From the NCBI GenBank assembly GCA_035319765.1, contig DATHCB010000117.1, positions 1-16,790 on the forward strand: a DNA stretch of 16,790 nucleotides, given 5' to 3'. This DNA is from DATHCB01 sp035319765. Lineage in GTDB: Archaea > Thermoproteota > Bathyarchaeia > Bathyarchaeales > SOJC01. The position numbers were made by a program, and so were the translations under genes. Positions 1 to 6,997 of the stretch are shown one piece after another (the first letter of the stretch is position 1; every line of letters begins with the position of its first letter). The notes under the pieces were generated by a model. It was not told the DNA's origin and ran no database searches. It saw only the letters and a program-made list of their open reading frames with translations.

Positions 1-143
1 TCGTCGCGCCCCCAAAGTACGCGATTGAAGTAGCTGCCGAAGATTATAAGCGAGCCGAAAAGGTGCTGCAGAAAGCCTCTGAGGAGGTGCTCAAAGCTAT
101 TACGAAAGCTGGCGGCGAAGGCGTTTTCAAAAGGGAGAAATGA
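1..143 (+). CDS. eif2a: Translation initiation factor aIF2 subunit alpha, C-terminal end (partial)
   Basis: This is the last 46 codons of a gene that enters from the left edge; reading starts in frame at base 3 and ends at TGA 141-143. The tail runs VAPPKYAIEVAAEDYKRAEK, then a charged helix, and ends GGEGVFKREK. This matches the third (C-terminal alpha/beta) domain of archaeal/eukaryal initiation factor 2 alpha. That subunit, with beta and gamma, delivers initiator Met-tRNA to the small ribosomal subunit. The next gene, nop10, starts with the ATG directly after the stop. An aIF2-alpha/nop10/PAC2 order is a familiar archaeal cluster and supports the call. Most of the protein lies outside the window, so its start and promoter cannot be assessed. 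Confidence 0.88.
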   Translation, partial: VAPPKYAIEVAAEDYKRAEKVLQKASEEVLKAITKAGGEGVFKREK

Positions 144-305
144 ATGGTCTGGCTCCTGCGCAAGTGCGAGAAGTGCTTGCGATACACTTTGAACAAAAGT
201 GCGTGCCCATACTGTGGTGGCACAGTGCATGTGCCGCATCCCGCCAAGTTTTCACCCGATGATAAGTATGCGAATTACAGGCGGAGAGTTAGCAAGGAGC
301 CGTGA
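144..305 (+). CDS. nop10: H/ACA ribonucleoprotein protein Nop10
   Basis: A 53-residue protein starting at the ATG that abuts the aIF2-alpha stop. It begins MVWLLRKCEKC and has four cysteines in two CxxC pairs (Cys8/Cys11 and Cys21/Cys24, the second as CPYC). This is the zinc-ribbon layout of archaeal Nop10, followed by the usual basic tail with PHPAKFSPDDKY and YRRR. Nop10 binds the Cbf5 catalytic subunit in the H/ACA guide-RNA complex that pseudouridylates rRNA. Length and motifs are full for the family. The 3' end of this gene carries the AAGGAG (294-299) that probably serves the next gene, so translation of the two is likely coupled within one operon. Confidence 0.93.
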   Translation: MVWLLRKCEKCLRYTLNKSACPYCGGTVHVPHPAKFSPDDKYANYRRRVSKEP

Positions 306-308
306 GGT

Positions 309-1082
309 TTGCAGAAGACCGAGATCGTTGAAGTTGTCCAGCCGGAATTGAAGAATCCCATCTTAGTGGAAGGTCTTCCAGGCTTGGGCATGGTAGGACG
401 GATTGCGGTTCGCTATTTGAGTAAAAGCTTAGGAGCGGAACGTTTGGCATTCTTGTATTCGCCTCATTTTCCATACTACGTGGTTGTCAGTAAGAAGGGC
501 GATGCGAGGCTGTTAAGGGGCGAATTCCGTTTTTGGCGCAACATTAAGGGAGGCAGTGACGCCGTCTTCCTAAGCGGAGATAGCCAAGCTCAGACGATTG
601 AAGGACAGTACGAAGTGGCCGATACCATACTAGAGTTTGCTAAAACCCATGGCATCAAGACGATTATTTCCTTGGGTGGTTTCCGAATGGAGATCGAGAA
701 CACGCCAAAAGTCATCGCTGCAGCTACAAATAGGACACTTTTAGATAGGGCCGTTGCTGCTGGCGCAATCATGAGCGGCGCGGGGAATCCGGTTGTCGGC
801 ACCGCTGGCCTGTTGTTGGGGATGGCGCACTTCAAGCACATCGAGGCTTTATGTTTGCTTAGTGAAACGCGAGGCTATTTGCCAGATCCACGATCTGCGA
901 AAAGCATGCTCGATGTGTTGGTGAAGTTGTTGAACGTAGATTTAGATCTGGCTGGGATGGACAAGGAAATAGCGAAGGCAGAGCAAATTGTAGCTAAGAT
1001 GCAGCAGATCGAGAAGCGCCGAGAAGAGCAAGCGCAGAAGATGCGCGAGCAGGAAGAAGGCAAGGTAAGATACATCAGCTAG
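309..1082 (+). CDS. PAC2-family proteasome assembly chaperone homologue
   Basis: A 257-residue protein of the PAC2 family, whose archaeal members are linked to 20S proteasome assembly or activation. The N-terminal motif PILVEGLPGLGMVGRIAVRYL (about residues 17-37) and the central IISLGGFRMEI, GNPVVGTAGLLLG and CLLSETRGYLPDP blocks are typical. The last ~45 residues form a charged coiled coil ending VRYIS; a near-terminal Tyr recalls the HbYX docking tails of proteasome activators, though here Tyr is third from the end. The start is TTG 309, with AAGGAG at 294-299 nine bases upstream; no in-frame ATG fits better. It is the last gene of the aIF2-alpha/nop10 operon. The family assignment is strong; the exact proteasome role is inferred from homologues. 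Confidence 0.85.
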   Translation: MQKTEIVEVVQPELKNPILVEGLPGLGMVGRIAVRYLSKSLGAERLAFLYSPHFPYYVVVSKKGDARLLRGEFRFWRNIKGGSDAVFLSGDSQAQTIEGQYEVADTILEFAKTHGIKTIISLGGFRMEIENTPKVIAAATNRTLLDRAVAAGAIMSGAGNPVVGTAGLLLGMAHFKHIEALCLLSETRGYLPDPRSAKSMLDVLVKLLNVDLDLAGMDKEIAKAEQIVAKMQQIEKRREEQAQKMREQEEGKVRYIS

Positions 1083-1165
1083 AAATAGCTCTAAATACAG
1101 CGATTCGAGTTAATGCTATGATTCAGTGGCTTCGAGCGAGCGTGTTGAATCTGCCTTCAAGCGTC

Positions 1166-1558
1166 CTATGATGTTGGTGCGTGTTCTTCCTTTAAGTGTT
1201 TATCGTAAAACTCCTTTGCCCTAGTAATCGCCCTTTCGGTCACGTTTAATATAGGATAAGGATAATCCGGGTTAAGCTTGGAACTCTTGCTGAAGAACTG
1301 CTTAACTTTCACCGCGTTTCCTTCGTAAATCGCTAGCCCTCCGGCGATGTCATACATAACTCTGGCTCTATGGGCGTTCTTTTCCTTCTCAAAATCCTTC
1401 GCTTTATCCAAAGCTTGGTCGATTGTAATCTTGATTTTTCTAGGATCTAGGTACATAGTCTCAAGCAATGCTTCATAGACTTCTTTATCGTCACCGCAAA
1501 TTTCTTCCAAGTCGGACAGTTTCGACCTCTCCGTCGACTTCTCTGCTAATTTTGCCAT
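1166..1558 (-). CDS. Small all-helical, TPR-like hypothetical protein
   Basis: A 130-residue protein that I do not recognise as a named family. It starts at ATG 1558, with an AAGGAA ribosome-binding sequence a few bases upstream. Composition is strongly helical and charged. Residues about 72-104 (ARVMYDIAGGLAIYEGN, then a second helix ending SKLNPDYPYP) fit the spacing of a tetratricopeptide repeat, including the closing Asn-Pro-Asp. The preceding stretch with DKAKDFEKEKNAH could be another helix pair. No signal peptide or membrane segment is seen, so a soluble cytoplasmic protein, perhaps a scaffold, is likely. It converges on the PAC2 gene and is divergent from the DUF116 gene; a TATA-like box lies about 80 bases upstream. 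Confidence 0.7.
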   Translation of the reverse strand: MAKLAEKSTERSKLSDLEEICGDDKEVYEALLETMYLDPRKIKITIDQALDKAKDFEKEKNAHRARVMYDIAGGLAIYEGNAVKVKQFFSKSSKLNPDYPYPILNVTERAITRAKEFYDKHLKEEHAPTS

Positions 1559-1636
1559 AATATTTCCTTCGTTAAAGGATCTCTTGGGCTTTCAATCCCC
1601 GCATGACTGGCTGCAATGCATAGATTCTCGAGGTCA

Positions 1637-1646
1637 CTATTAAAAC
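1637..1646 (-). promoter_or_regulatory. TATA-like box for the TPR-like gene
   Basis: The minus strand reads GTTTTAATAG here, an A/T-rich archaeal TATA-like element about 80 bases upstream of ATG 1558. It would place transcription start near 1615 and leave a leader long enough to include the AAGGAA ribosome-binding sequence. The same bases read CTATTAAAAC on the plus strand, so a plus-strand role cannot be excluded. Confidence 0.3.
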
Positions 1647-1678
1647 TTATTTGTCCGTAAGCCGGTTCTTGCAGATAG

Positions 1679-1687
1679 ACTTAAACA
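1679..1687 (+). promoter_or_regulatory. TATA-like box for a probably leaderless DUF116 gene
   Basis: The sequence ACTTAAACA lies about 28 bases upstream of ATG 1712, the usual distance between an archaeal TATA box and the transcription start. No Shine-Dalgarno-like sequence precedes the ATG (the upstream bases are AAATCATACGTTC). Both points fit a transcript that starts at or next to the start codon. Confidence 0.4.
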
Positions 1688-1711
1688 CCTCAACATTCAA
1701 ATCATACGTTC

Positions 1712-2326
1712 ATGCCGTATCGCTTCAACTTCGACCTTTCCGGTGTATCGAAGTCATTTTTTAAAGAGGTAGCGAAAGTCGCCGGAGAAAGAGGAGTGCA
1801 CAGGAAAATGGGTAGGAGCGCGAGAGAGCTGGCGGCTAGACTGAAAATCGAAGAGGTCACCGGACTCAACGTCACAGACGCTCTCATGCTTCTCGAAGAC
1901 ATGGTTGACGTTCAGATAAAGAACGTGTCACAACTCGAGAGATTCCAGAAAGCGGGGAAGAAGGCTCTGCTTCTTCCTCACTGCTCACGAAAATACATGG
2001 ACAACCGCTGCAAAGCGAACTTCGACGCAACCATTCCGTCCTACATCTGCGCGAATTGTTCGCCAGACTGTCTCGTCAACCTAGCAACTCAAATCGCTAA
2101 GGTGAAGAAATATGACGTCTATATCTTGCCTGGCGGTTCCTGCGTGGAGAAAATAACCAAGAACAATAAGTATGAAGGAATTCTAGGTGTTGCCTGCACC
2201 GAGGAATTAAAAATAGGCGGAGAATACCTGAAAAGTATCGGGGTTGCAGGGCAGGCTCTTCCTTTATTGAAGAATGGATGCGCAAGCACCAAATTCAACC
2301 TTGACAGCCTAGGCGCGTTAATGTAG
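1712..2326 (+). CDS. DUF116 family cysteine-rich protein
   Basis: A 204-residue protein matching the DUF116 family, found in archaea and some anaerobic bacteria; its function is not established. Family motifs are clear: LLLPHCSRKY (about 87-95), YICANCSPDCLV (111-122), YILPGGSCVEKI (137-148), LGVACTEELKIGG (158-170) and LPLLKNGCASTKFN (183-196). Eight cysteines (91, 100, 113, 116, 120, 144, 162, 190) are all in the C-terminal 115 residues, which suggests metal or Fe-S binding. The N-terminal ~80 residues are helical. No membrane segment is seen here, although some relatives have one. The start ATG 1712 lacks a Shine-Dalgarno sequence and fits leaderless expression. It converges with dnaG. Confidence 0.85.
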   Translation: MPYRFNFDLSGVSKSFFKEVAKVAGERGVHRKMGRSARELAARLKIEEVTGLNVTDALMLLEDMVDVQIKNVSQLERFQKAGKKALLLPHCSRKYMDNRCKANFDATIPSYICANCSPDCLVNLATQIAKVKKYDVYILPGGSCVEKITKNNKYEGILGVACTEELKIGGEYLKSIGVAGQALPLLKNGCASTKFNLDSLGALM

Positions 2327-2336
2327 ACTTGTGGCG

Positions 2337-2351
2337 AGCGTTTAGGACGCT
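2337..2351. terminator. Small stem-loop between convergent DUF116 and dnaG genes
   Basis: AGCGT (2337-2341) and ACGCT (2347-2351) form a perfect five-base stem around the loop TTAGG, in the 41-base space between the two convergent stop codons. It could act as a two-way transcript end. No strong T-run follows on either strand, so support is modest. Confidence 0.3.
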
Positions 2352-2367
2352 ATAGGAATAACGCATC

Positions 2368-3519
2368 TTAGGCTACGATTTCTGCAAAGGTCGATAGATT
2401 GACTTTCAGTGGCGGTTTTACCGCGTCTGAGATTCGAGCCGCGATAAGATATTTTATGTTTCTTTCGTTCGCGATATCGACCATTCTTTGCGTAATTACA
2501 CCGTCGAAAACTACCATGTCTACGCCAGCTACTTGCTGAAGTTTTTCTGCCAACTCGCTCACAGGTAGGCGTTCGATCTGCTCCATCTTTTCATCCAGTA
2601 AGACTGCTTCCAAGGTGCCGACCAACTCTTGCGCTATTTCAACGGCTTTTTTTGGCAGCATGACCTTTCGTCGTTCTCTTCTCGGTCTGAGTTTTTCTAT
2701 AGGGGTTTTTTGCTCCAGGGCGGTGAAGATTTCTTTGCAGTTTATCTCTTCCACCTCTTTGCCTTGGGGTGCTCTGGCTATGTATTTGACGTCGGTTACT
2801 TGCAAAAGTTCCTTGAAAATTAGGTCTCCTCCCCTATCTCCATCCAAAAATGCGGTTGCTTCTTTTTCTTTGCAGAGTTGAATTATCGTCTCTGGAATCT
2901 TGGCGCCTTCTAGGGCAATGACATTCGTGATCCCGCACTTTTGCAAGTTGATTACATCAGCTCTGCCCTCAACGATAGTGATTTCCTTCGCGTTTTCTAT
3001 CCCTGGCGTTGCCGTGAGTTCTTCTGGTCCATAGTTGAGGACTTTGGCAACTTTCATCGTTTCCGAGACTTCTTTGAAGACCTCTTCAGTGCTGGGCAGC
3101 GTTTCAATGTTCCACTTGTGTAGGATCTCCTTGGCCCTGTCGATGATTATTTTGCGTCTCGTGTCGCGTATGTCCTCTATCTTTTCTAATGTGACTTTAG
3201 ATTGGCATGGTCCCACACGGTTTATGCTTTCGAGACTAGCAGCAATGATTGCGGTCGATACCCTATCGAGGCTCGTAGGGATGATTATTGAGCCATTAGT
3301 CATGTCTTGCTTTGACGTCAGGTCGATCTCTATTCTACCTATTCTTCCAGACTTCTGCAACTCTCTCAAGTCCAATTCTGGTCCAAATAGGCCCTCTGTT
3401 TGTCCAAAAACCGCTCCTATGACATCGGGCTTTTCGACGACGCCTTCAATCTCGAATTTTGCACGGATTTCATACTTCACTGTAACTGTCTGTGATGATC
3501 CCGTAAGCTTCACCTCCAA
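2368..3519 (-). CDS. dnaG: Archaeal DnaG-type primase (Toprim domain)
   Basis: A 383-residue archaeal DnaG. The N-terminal family block IEGVVEKPDVIGAVFGQTEG (25-43) leads into a helical region, then the Toprim core with the acidic motif IVEGRADVINL (182-192, Glu184) and FLDGDRGGDL (224-233, with the Asp cluster). The C-terminal part, with MVVFDGVITQRMVDIA, is the usual archaeal end domain. Archaeal DnaG has primase activity and is also found as a structural subunit of the RNA exosome. The first possible start is TTG 3519, but a GGAGGTGA lies directly after it; GTG 3480, just before KYEIRAKFE, is the homology-friendly alternative and would remove 13 residues. All catalytic acidic residues I can identify are present. 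Confidence 0.93.
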   Translation of the reverse strand: MEVKLTGSSQTVTVKYEIRAKFEIEGVVEKPDVIGAVFGQTEGLFGPELDLRELQKSGRIGRIEIDLTSKQDMTNGSIIIPTSLDRVSTAIIAASLESINRVGPCQSKVTLEKIEDIRDTRRKIIIDRAKEILHKWNIETLPSTEEVFKEVSETMKVAKVLNYGPEELTATPGIENAKEITIVEGRADVINLQKCGITNVIALEGAKIPETIIQLCKEKEATAFLDGDRGGDLIFKELLQVTDVKYIARAPQGKEVEEINCKEIFTALEQKTPIEKLRPRRERRKVMLPKKAVEIAQELVGTLEAVLLDEKMEQIERLPVSELAEKLQQVAGVDMVVFDGVITQRMVDIANERNIKYLIAARISDAVKPPLKVNLSTFAEIVA

Positions 3520-3596
3520 GTGAAGAAAGTTTTTGTTATGCTGATTACGAACTCATGTGAATGTGAGAGTTCTGTATCTGCTTACCCAACGGGTAC

Positions 3597-3608
3597 CTAT
3601 TATAGTTT
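3597..3608 (-). promoter_or_regulatory. Possible TATA-like box for dnaG
   Basis: The minus strand reads AACTATAATAGG here, about 80 bases upstream of the dnaG TTG. It would give a leader of roughly 55 bases. No better element lies at the leaderless distance, where the sequence is only GCATAACAAA. Confidence 0.25.
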
Positions 3609-3702
3609 ACGAATCCAAGCTATCAATGAACATCTGCTCAAGCATGCTAACGTGAGCTTCTCACACGATACAAAGGACGCGCCGAAAGCTTTGATTGAGA
3701 AC

Positions 3703-4027
3703 TCATGATTTCACTCGTATAAAGAGCTTACCGTCCTGCATCACCTTGGCATTGCCAACCGTAACCCATCGATTTAGTCATTGATGCCCATCATTCTTAA
3801 TCGTCCGTTTCATTTTTTCCGCCTTTGCTCTCGTTGTCTCCAAAACCCATGATAACCACGCCCAAAACTTTACCATCTTGAGTGAACCCATGCCGTAAAC
3901 GTGTGTTGAGAACCCAAGCTGAAGAGAGCAAAACGGTTAACGTCTTCGTTTCCTTCTTTCAAAATCGCACTCAAAGATTTCCCTTCGCTCTCTCCTCAAA
4001 CTCAACAACATTCAGCGTGCGCTTCAA
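3703..4027 (-). pseudogene. Frame-broken coding-like segment downstream of purB
   Basis: The 520 bases between dnaG and purB hold no convincing intact gene. On the minus strand four protein-like pieces follow each other in changing frames: 4027-3971 (TTG start, MKRTLNVVEFEERAKGNL, TGA), 3974-3870 (SAILKEGNEDVNRFALFSLG and on to HTFT), 3889-3797 (GFTQDGKVLGVVIMGFGDNE, TAA) and 3777-3703 (NRWVTVGNAKVMQDGKLFIR, TGA). Their hydrophobic/polar patterning looks more like protein than random translation, and the order suggests one or two small genes broken by indels and a stop. I do not recognise the family. Pieces of 25-50 codons are also expected by chance, so this is tentative; assembly error is another explanation. 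The plus-strand GTG frame 3520-3708 looks unconvincing. Confidence 0.28.
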
Positions 4028-4041
4028 TGTTGATCATAAAT

Positions 4042-5409
4042 TTAGTTCAATCCTCTGGCTTTTCTCTCATCTTTTGTTTTCTTAACCATTTGCTCGACTT
4101 GTTTAACCGCAGTTCCAAGATAGTTCATCGGGTTTAATGCGTTGTCTATTTCTCTTTCGTTCAATAATTTGCGAACTTTTCTATCTGTTAACAAGACTGT
4201 TTTGAATGTTTGCTCTGCCGATTCACTCTTAATTGCTAGCACTCGCAAGTGTTCATGTGCCTCTTGTCTATCCATCCCCTTGTTCGTCAAAGCCATCATA
4301 ACGGCTTCCGACATGCACCGTCCCTGCGTTAGGTCAATGTTTCGTTTCATTCTCTCTTCGCATATTCCGAGTCGGAAAATAGTGTCTGTCATTAGTACGA
4401 GCATATAGTCCGTGAGTATGCAGGCTTCTGGAATTATAAACCGCTCCGCCGACGACTGTGTCAAATCCCTTTCATGCCAAGTCACGATGTTCTCCAGGGC
4501 AGGCTCCACTAAACTTCGGACGATCTTCGATAGTCCGCAAACTCTCTCGCAGGTGATCGGATTATGCTTATGTGGCATGGTTGAACTTCCAACCTGCCTA
4601 GCCTTTTCAAACGGCTCAAATAGTTCTCCGATTTCAGGCCTCTGCAACTCTCGAATCTCGGTGGCAAAATTCTCTAAAGACGACGCCACCAAAGCCAGAA
4701 GTCCTATAAACTCACTGTATCGGTCGCGTTGAATGATTTGCGTAGAGATGTCTGCAGCGTTTATGGTCAACTTTGACATGACAAGGTCCTGAATCTTCGC
4801 CGCATTTGGTCCTAAACCTGCCTGAGTTCCAATGGCGCCACTCATTTTTCCGACGAGCAATCGCTTTCCACATTCTTTGAGGCGTTGAAGGTGTCGAGCG
4901 TTCTCTCGCATCCAAACCGAGAACTTAAACCCTAACGTGGTAGGTAGCGCGTGCTGTCCATGTGTTCTTCCTATCATTATCGTGCGCTTGTACTTCTTCG
5001 TCTTCTCCAACAACGCTTTTTCAAACTCGTTCAGCCGCTGTTCAATGATTGCTATCGCTTCTTTGAATTGTAGAGCGGTTGCCGTGTCCGAAATATCGGA
5101 ACTCGTGGCCCCCAAATGTACATAAGCGCCTGCTGATCCACAAACCTCCGATAAAGCCCGGACGACTGCGGCTACGTCATGCTTAATATCTCCCTCGATC
5201 GCAGCTACATGACTCAGTTTAACGTACTTCACTGAAGCCATCCGCTCAATCTTCGCGGCCTTACTTCGCGGGATATCGGACACCTCGGCGTGCGCCCATG
5301 CGAGCGCAGCTTCTACATCCAACATCCGTTGAAGCCTATTCTCATCCTCAAAAATTCGCTTCATCGCATCTGTCCCATATCTACCTGTGTCGATCGGAAG
5401 TATAGGCAA
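4042..5409 (-). CDS. purB: Adenylosuccinate lyase
   Basis: A full-length 455-residue adenylosuccinate lyase of the fumarase/aspartase superfamily. It splits SAICAR to AICAR plus fumarate in purine synthesis, and adenylosuccinate to AMP plus fumarate. Visible landmarks are PIDTGRYGTDAM at the N-terminus, IEGDIKHDVAA (71-81), LGATSSDISDT (99-109), the catalytic-histidine block GRTHGQHALP (147-156) and the signature loop GSSTMPHKHNP (274-284), which carries the catalytic serine. The start is TTG 5409, chosen because the N-terminal PID..RY block directly follows; no in-frame ATG precedes that block. It is divergent from the AsnB-like gene, and its 3' end runs into the frame-broken segment. Purine genes do not otherwise surround it, so it is probably transcribed alone. 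Confidence 0.95.
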   Translation of the reverse strand: MPILPIDTGRYGTDAMKRIFEDENRLQRMLDVEAALAWAHAEVSDIPRSKAAKIERMASVKYVKLSHVAAIEGDIKHDVAAVVRALSEVCGSAGAYVHLGATSSDISDTATALQFKEAIAIIEQRLNEFEKALLEKTKKYKRTIMIGRTHGQHALPTTLGFKFSVWMRENARHLQRLKECGKRLLVGKMSGAIGTQAGLGPNAAKIQDLVMSKLTINAADISTQIIQRDRYSEFIGLLALVASSLENFATEIRELQRPEIGELFEPFEKARQVGSSTMPHKHNPITCERVCGLSKIVRSLVEPALENIVTWHERDLTQSSAERFIIPEACILTDYMLVLMTDTIFRLGICEERMKRNIDLTQGRCMSEAVMMALTNKGMDRQEAHEHLRVLAIKSESAEQTFKTVLLTDRKVRKLLNEREIDNALNPMNYLGTAVKQVEQMVKKTKDERKARGLN

Positions 5410-5446
5410 GGCTCTTCAAGTCCTGCTGCAAATTATGCCTGATTTT

Positions 5447-5462
5447 GCTTTTTACTTTTTAC
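5447..5462 (-). promoter_or_regulatory. A-rich promoter element upstream of purB
   Basis: The minus strand reads GTAAAAAGTAAAAAGC, about 40 bases upstream of the purB TTG; farther up is GAATAAAATG (5473-5464). Either could serve as the TATA-like element. Neither is a perfect match to an archaeal TATA box. Confidence 0.3.
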
Positions 5463-5463
5463 C

Positions 5464-5473
5464 CATTTTATTC
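5464..5473 (+). promoter_or_regulatory. TATA-like box for the AsnB-like/deacylase unit
   Basis: CATTTTATTC lies about 62 bases upstream of TTG 5531. A start of transcription near 5495 would leave a leader containing GGAG (5516-5519), eleven bases before the start codon. Confidence 0.3.
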
Positions 5474-5530
5474 AAGGCAAACGTTAACAACAAAAGCCGC
5501 CTAGCTTAGTCCATTGGAGACGTCGCATAA

Positions 5531-6997
5531 TTGGGTGCCATCGCAGGGATAGTGAAAAAAGAGAACCAAGATGCGGCTAACGCAGTTTTCACTATGATAA
5601 AAGAGTTATCTCACCGCGGCAAAGATTCGTATGGGCTGGCTTCTGCAAAACGGCAGATACATGCGAAGTTGATTGACGAACTAAATCCTGAAGTGATTCG
5701 GTCCAACATAATCATAGGCTATGCATTCGGCAAGATTATTCAACATGACACTCCGCAACTGATACAGACGAACGATTTTTCACTAGCATTCGAAGGCAGA
5801 ATCTTTCATGCCTCGGAAGACCTTAACCCTGCGAAAATGGGAGAAAAACTAAAACCTGATCCTGAAAAATCCTCGTCAAAAATAATCAAAGACTATGACG
5901 GCGCCTACGCTTTTGCCATTGCAACACCTGACTCACTCATTTTAGGCAGAGACGTTCTAGGCTTGGCACCATTGTACTATGCCCAAAACAAAAACCTATG
6001 GGCCTTCGCGTCAGAGCGCAAAGCCCTGTGGAAACTCGGATTGGGCAACACGGAGTCTTTTCCGCCGGGAAACATCGCAGTGGTCAAAAATGATCTGGCC
6101 CCTTCTTTTAAGGGCATAAAAAAAATTCGGCAACCTGTTCAACTACAACTCGAATTAGGGACTGCAGCTAAACGTCTGAAAAGGCTCCTTTTTCAATCGA
6201 CGATGAACGTGACGAGAGATACAAAAGAAGTAGCAGTTGCATTTTCCGGCGGGCTAGATAGCAGCCTAGTTGCATTCCTCGCCCAAGAATGCGGCGCTAA
6301 AGTGTGCTTGGTCCATGTCGGACTGGAAAACATGCCCGAGACCAAACATGCCGAAGACGCTGCCAAGGCTCTGGGGATGAAAATCCAGATCAAGACTTAC
6401 TCCGTAGATGACGTTGAAGCCGTGCTTCCTAGAGTCTTGTGGCTGATCGAGGATCCAAACGCGGCAAATGCCAGCATAGCTATACCTCTCCATTGGGCAA
6501 GCGAAGTGACTGAAGATGCCGGTCTTAAGGTTTTGATGGCTGGACAGGGCGCCGACGAGCTTTTCGGAGGATACCGCAAATACATACGTGCGTATTCAGA
6601 AAAGGGCGCTAGAGCTCTGCAGAAAGAATTATTCAGCGATATAGCTAAGTGCTATACAACGAACTTTCAGCGTGACAACCAAACCTGCACGTATCACAAT
6701 GTTGAATTGCGGCTTCCCTTTACAAACTCGCAGGTCGTCAATTTCGCCTTAAGCTTGCCCTTGAAGCTTAAAATTCTGTCTCCGACTGATTGGCTTGGAA
6801 AGAGAGTTCTGCGAAGGGTCGCGGAAGATTTCGGTCTGCCCGAGTTTATTGCTAAGAGGGCCAAAAAAGCCGTTCAATATGCGACTGGTGTCGATAAAGC
6901 CCTGCGGAAGCTCGCCAAAAGGGAAAATCTAAACCCTAATGAGTATTGTAGAAAAGTCTGGCGTAACCTGTTTCCCGCGGTGAGGCGCAATGACTAA
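5531..6997 (+). CDS. Asparagine-synthetase-like (AsnB family) protein lacking the glutaminase nucleophile
   Basis: A 488-residue two-domain protein of the AsnB family. The C-terminal ATP-pyrophosphatase domain is intact: PP-loop SGGLDSS (239-245), GQGADELFGGY (338-348), ELRLPFTNSQVVNFALSLP and the downstream K/R-rich end. The N-terminal Ntn-fold glutaminase domain is recognisable (ELSHRGKDSYG at 25-35) but its active site is missing. The protein starts MGAIAGIV, so there is no Cys at position 2, and TAA 5528-5530 sits in frame directly before TTG 5531, which excludes a longer N-terminus with a Cys. The usual Arg in the LGHxRLAI block is absent (IGYAFGKII), and NGEIYN is replaced by FEGRIFH (87-93). 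It may use free ammonia or another amine, as other Cys-less relatives such as beta-lactam synthetase do. Overlaps the next gene by 8 bases. Confidence 0.85.
   Translation: MGAIAGIVKKENQDAANAVFTMIKELSHRGKDSYGLASAKRQIHAKLIDELNPEVIRSNIIIGYAFGKIIQHDTPQLIQTNDFSLAFEGRIFHASEDLNPAKMGEKLKPDPEKSSSKIIKDYDGAYAFAIATPDSLILGRDVLGLAPLYYAQNKNLWAFASERKALWKLGLGNTESFPPGNIAVVKNDLAPSFKGIKKIRQPVQLQLELGTAAKRLKRLLFQSTMNVTRDTKEVAVAFSGGLDSSLVAFLAQECGAKVCLVHVGLENMPETKHAEDAAKALGMKIQIKTYSVDDVEAVLPRVLWLIEDPNAANASIAIPLHWASEVTEDAGLKVLMAGQGADELFGGYRKYIRAYSEKGARALQKELFSDIAKCYTTNFQRDNQTCTYHNVELRLPFTNSQVVNFALSLPLKLKILSPTDWLGKRVLRRVAEDFGLPEFIAKRAKKAVQYATGVDKALRKLAKRENLNPNEYCRKVWRNLFPAVRRND

Noticed and set aside
3035..3523. Plus-strand 162-codon open frame opposite dnaG
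   Set aside because: It lies fully antisense to a gene with clear Toprim motifs; its translation has no recognisable domain and follows the codon pattern of dnaG.
3520..3708. Plus-strand GTG frame of 62 codons next to dnaG
   Set aside because: It has no ribosome-binding site, no recognisable domain and an unlikely composition; it overlaps one of the minus-strand coding-like pieces.
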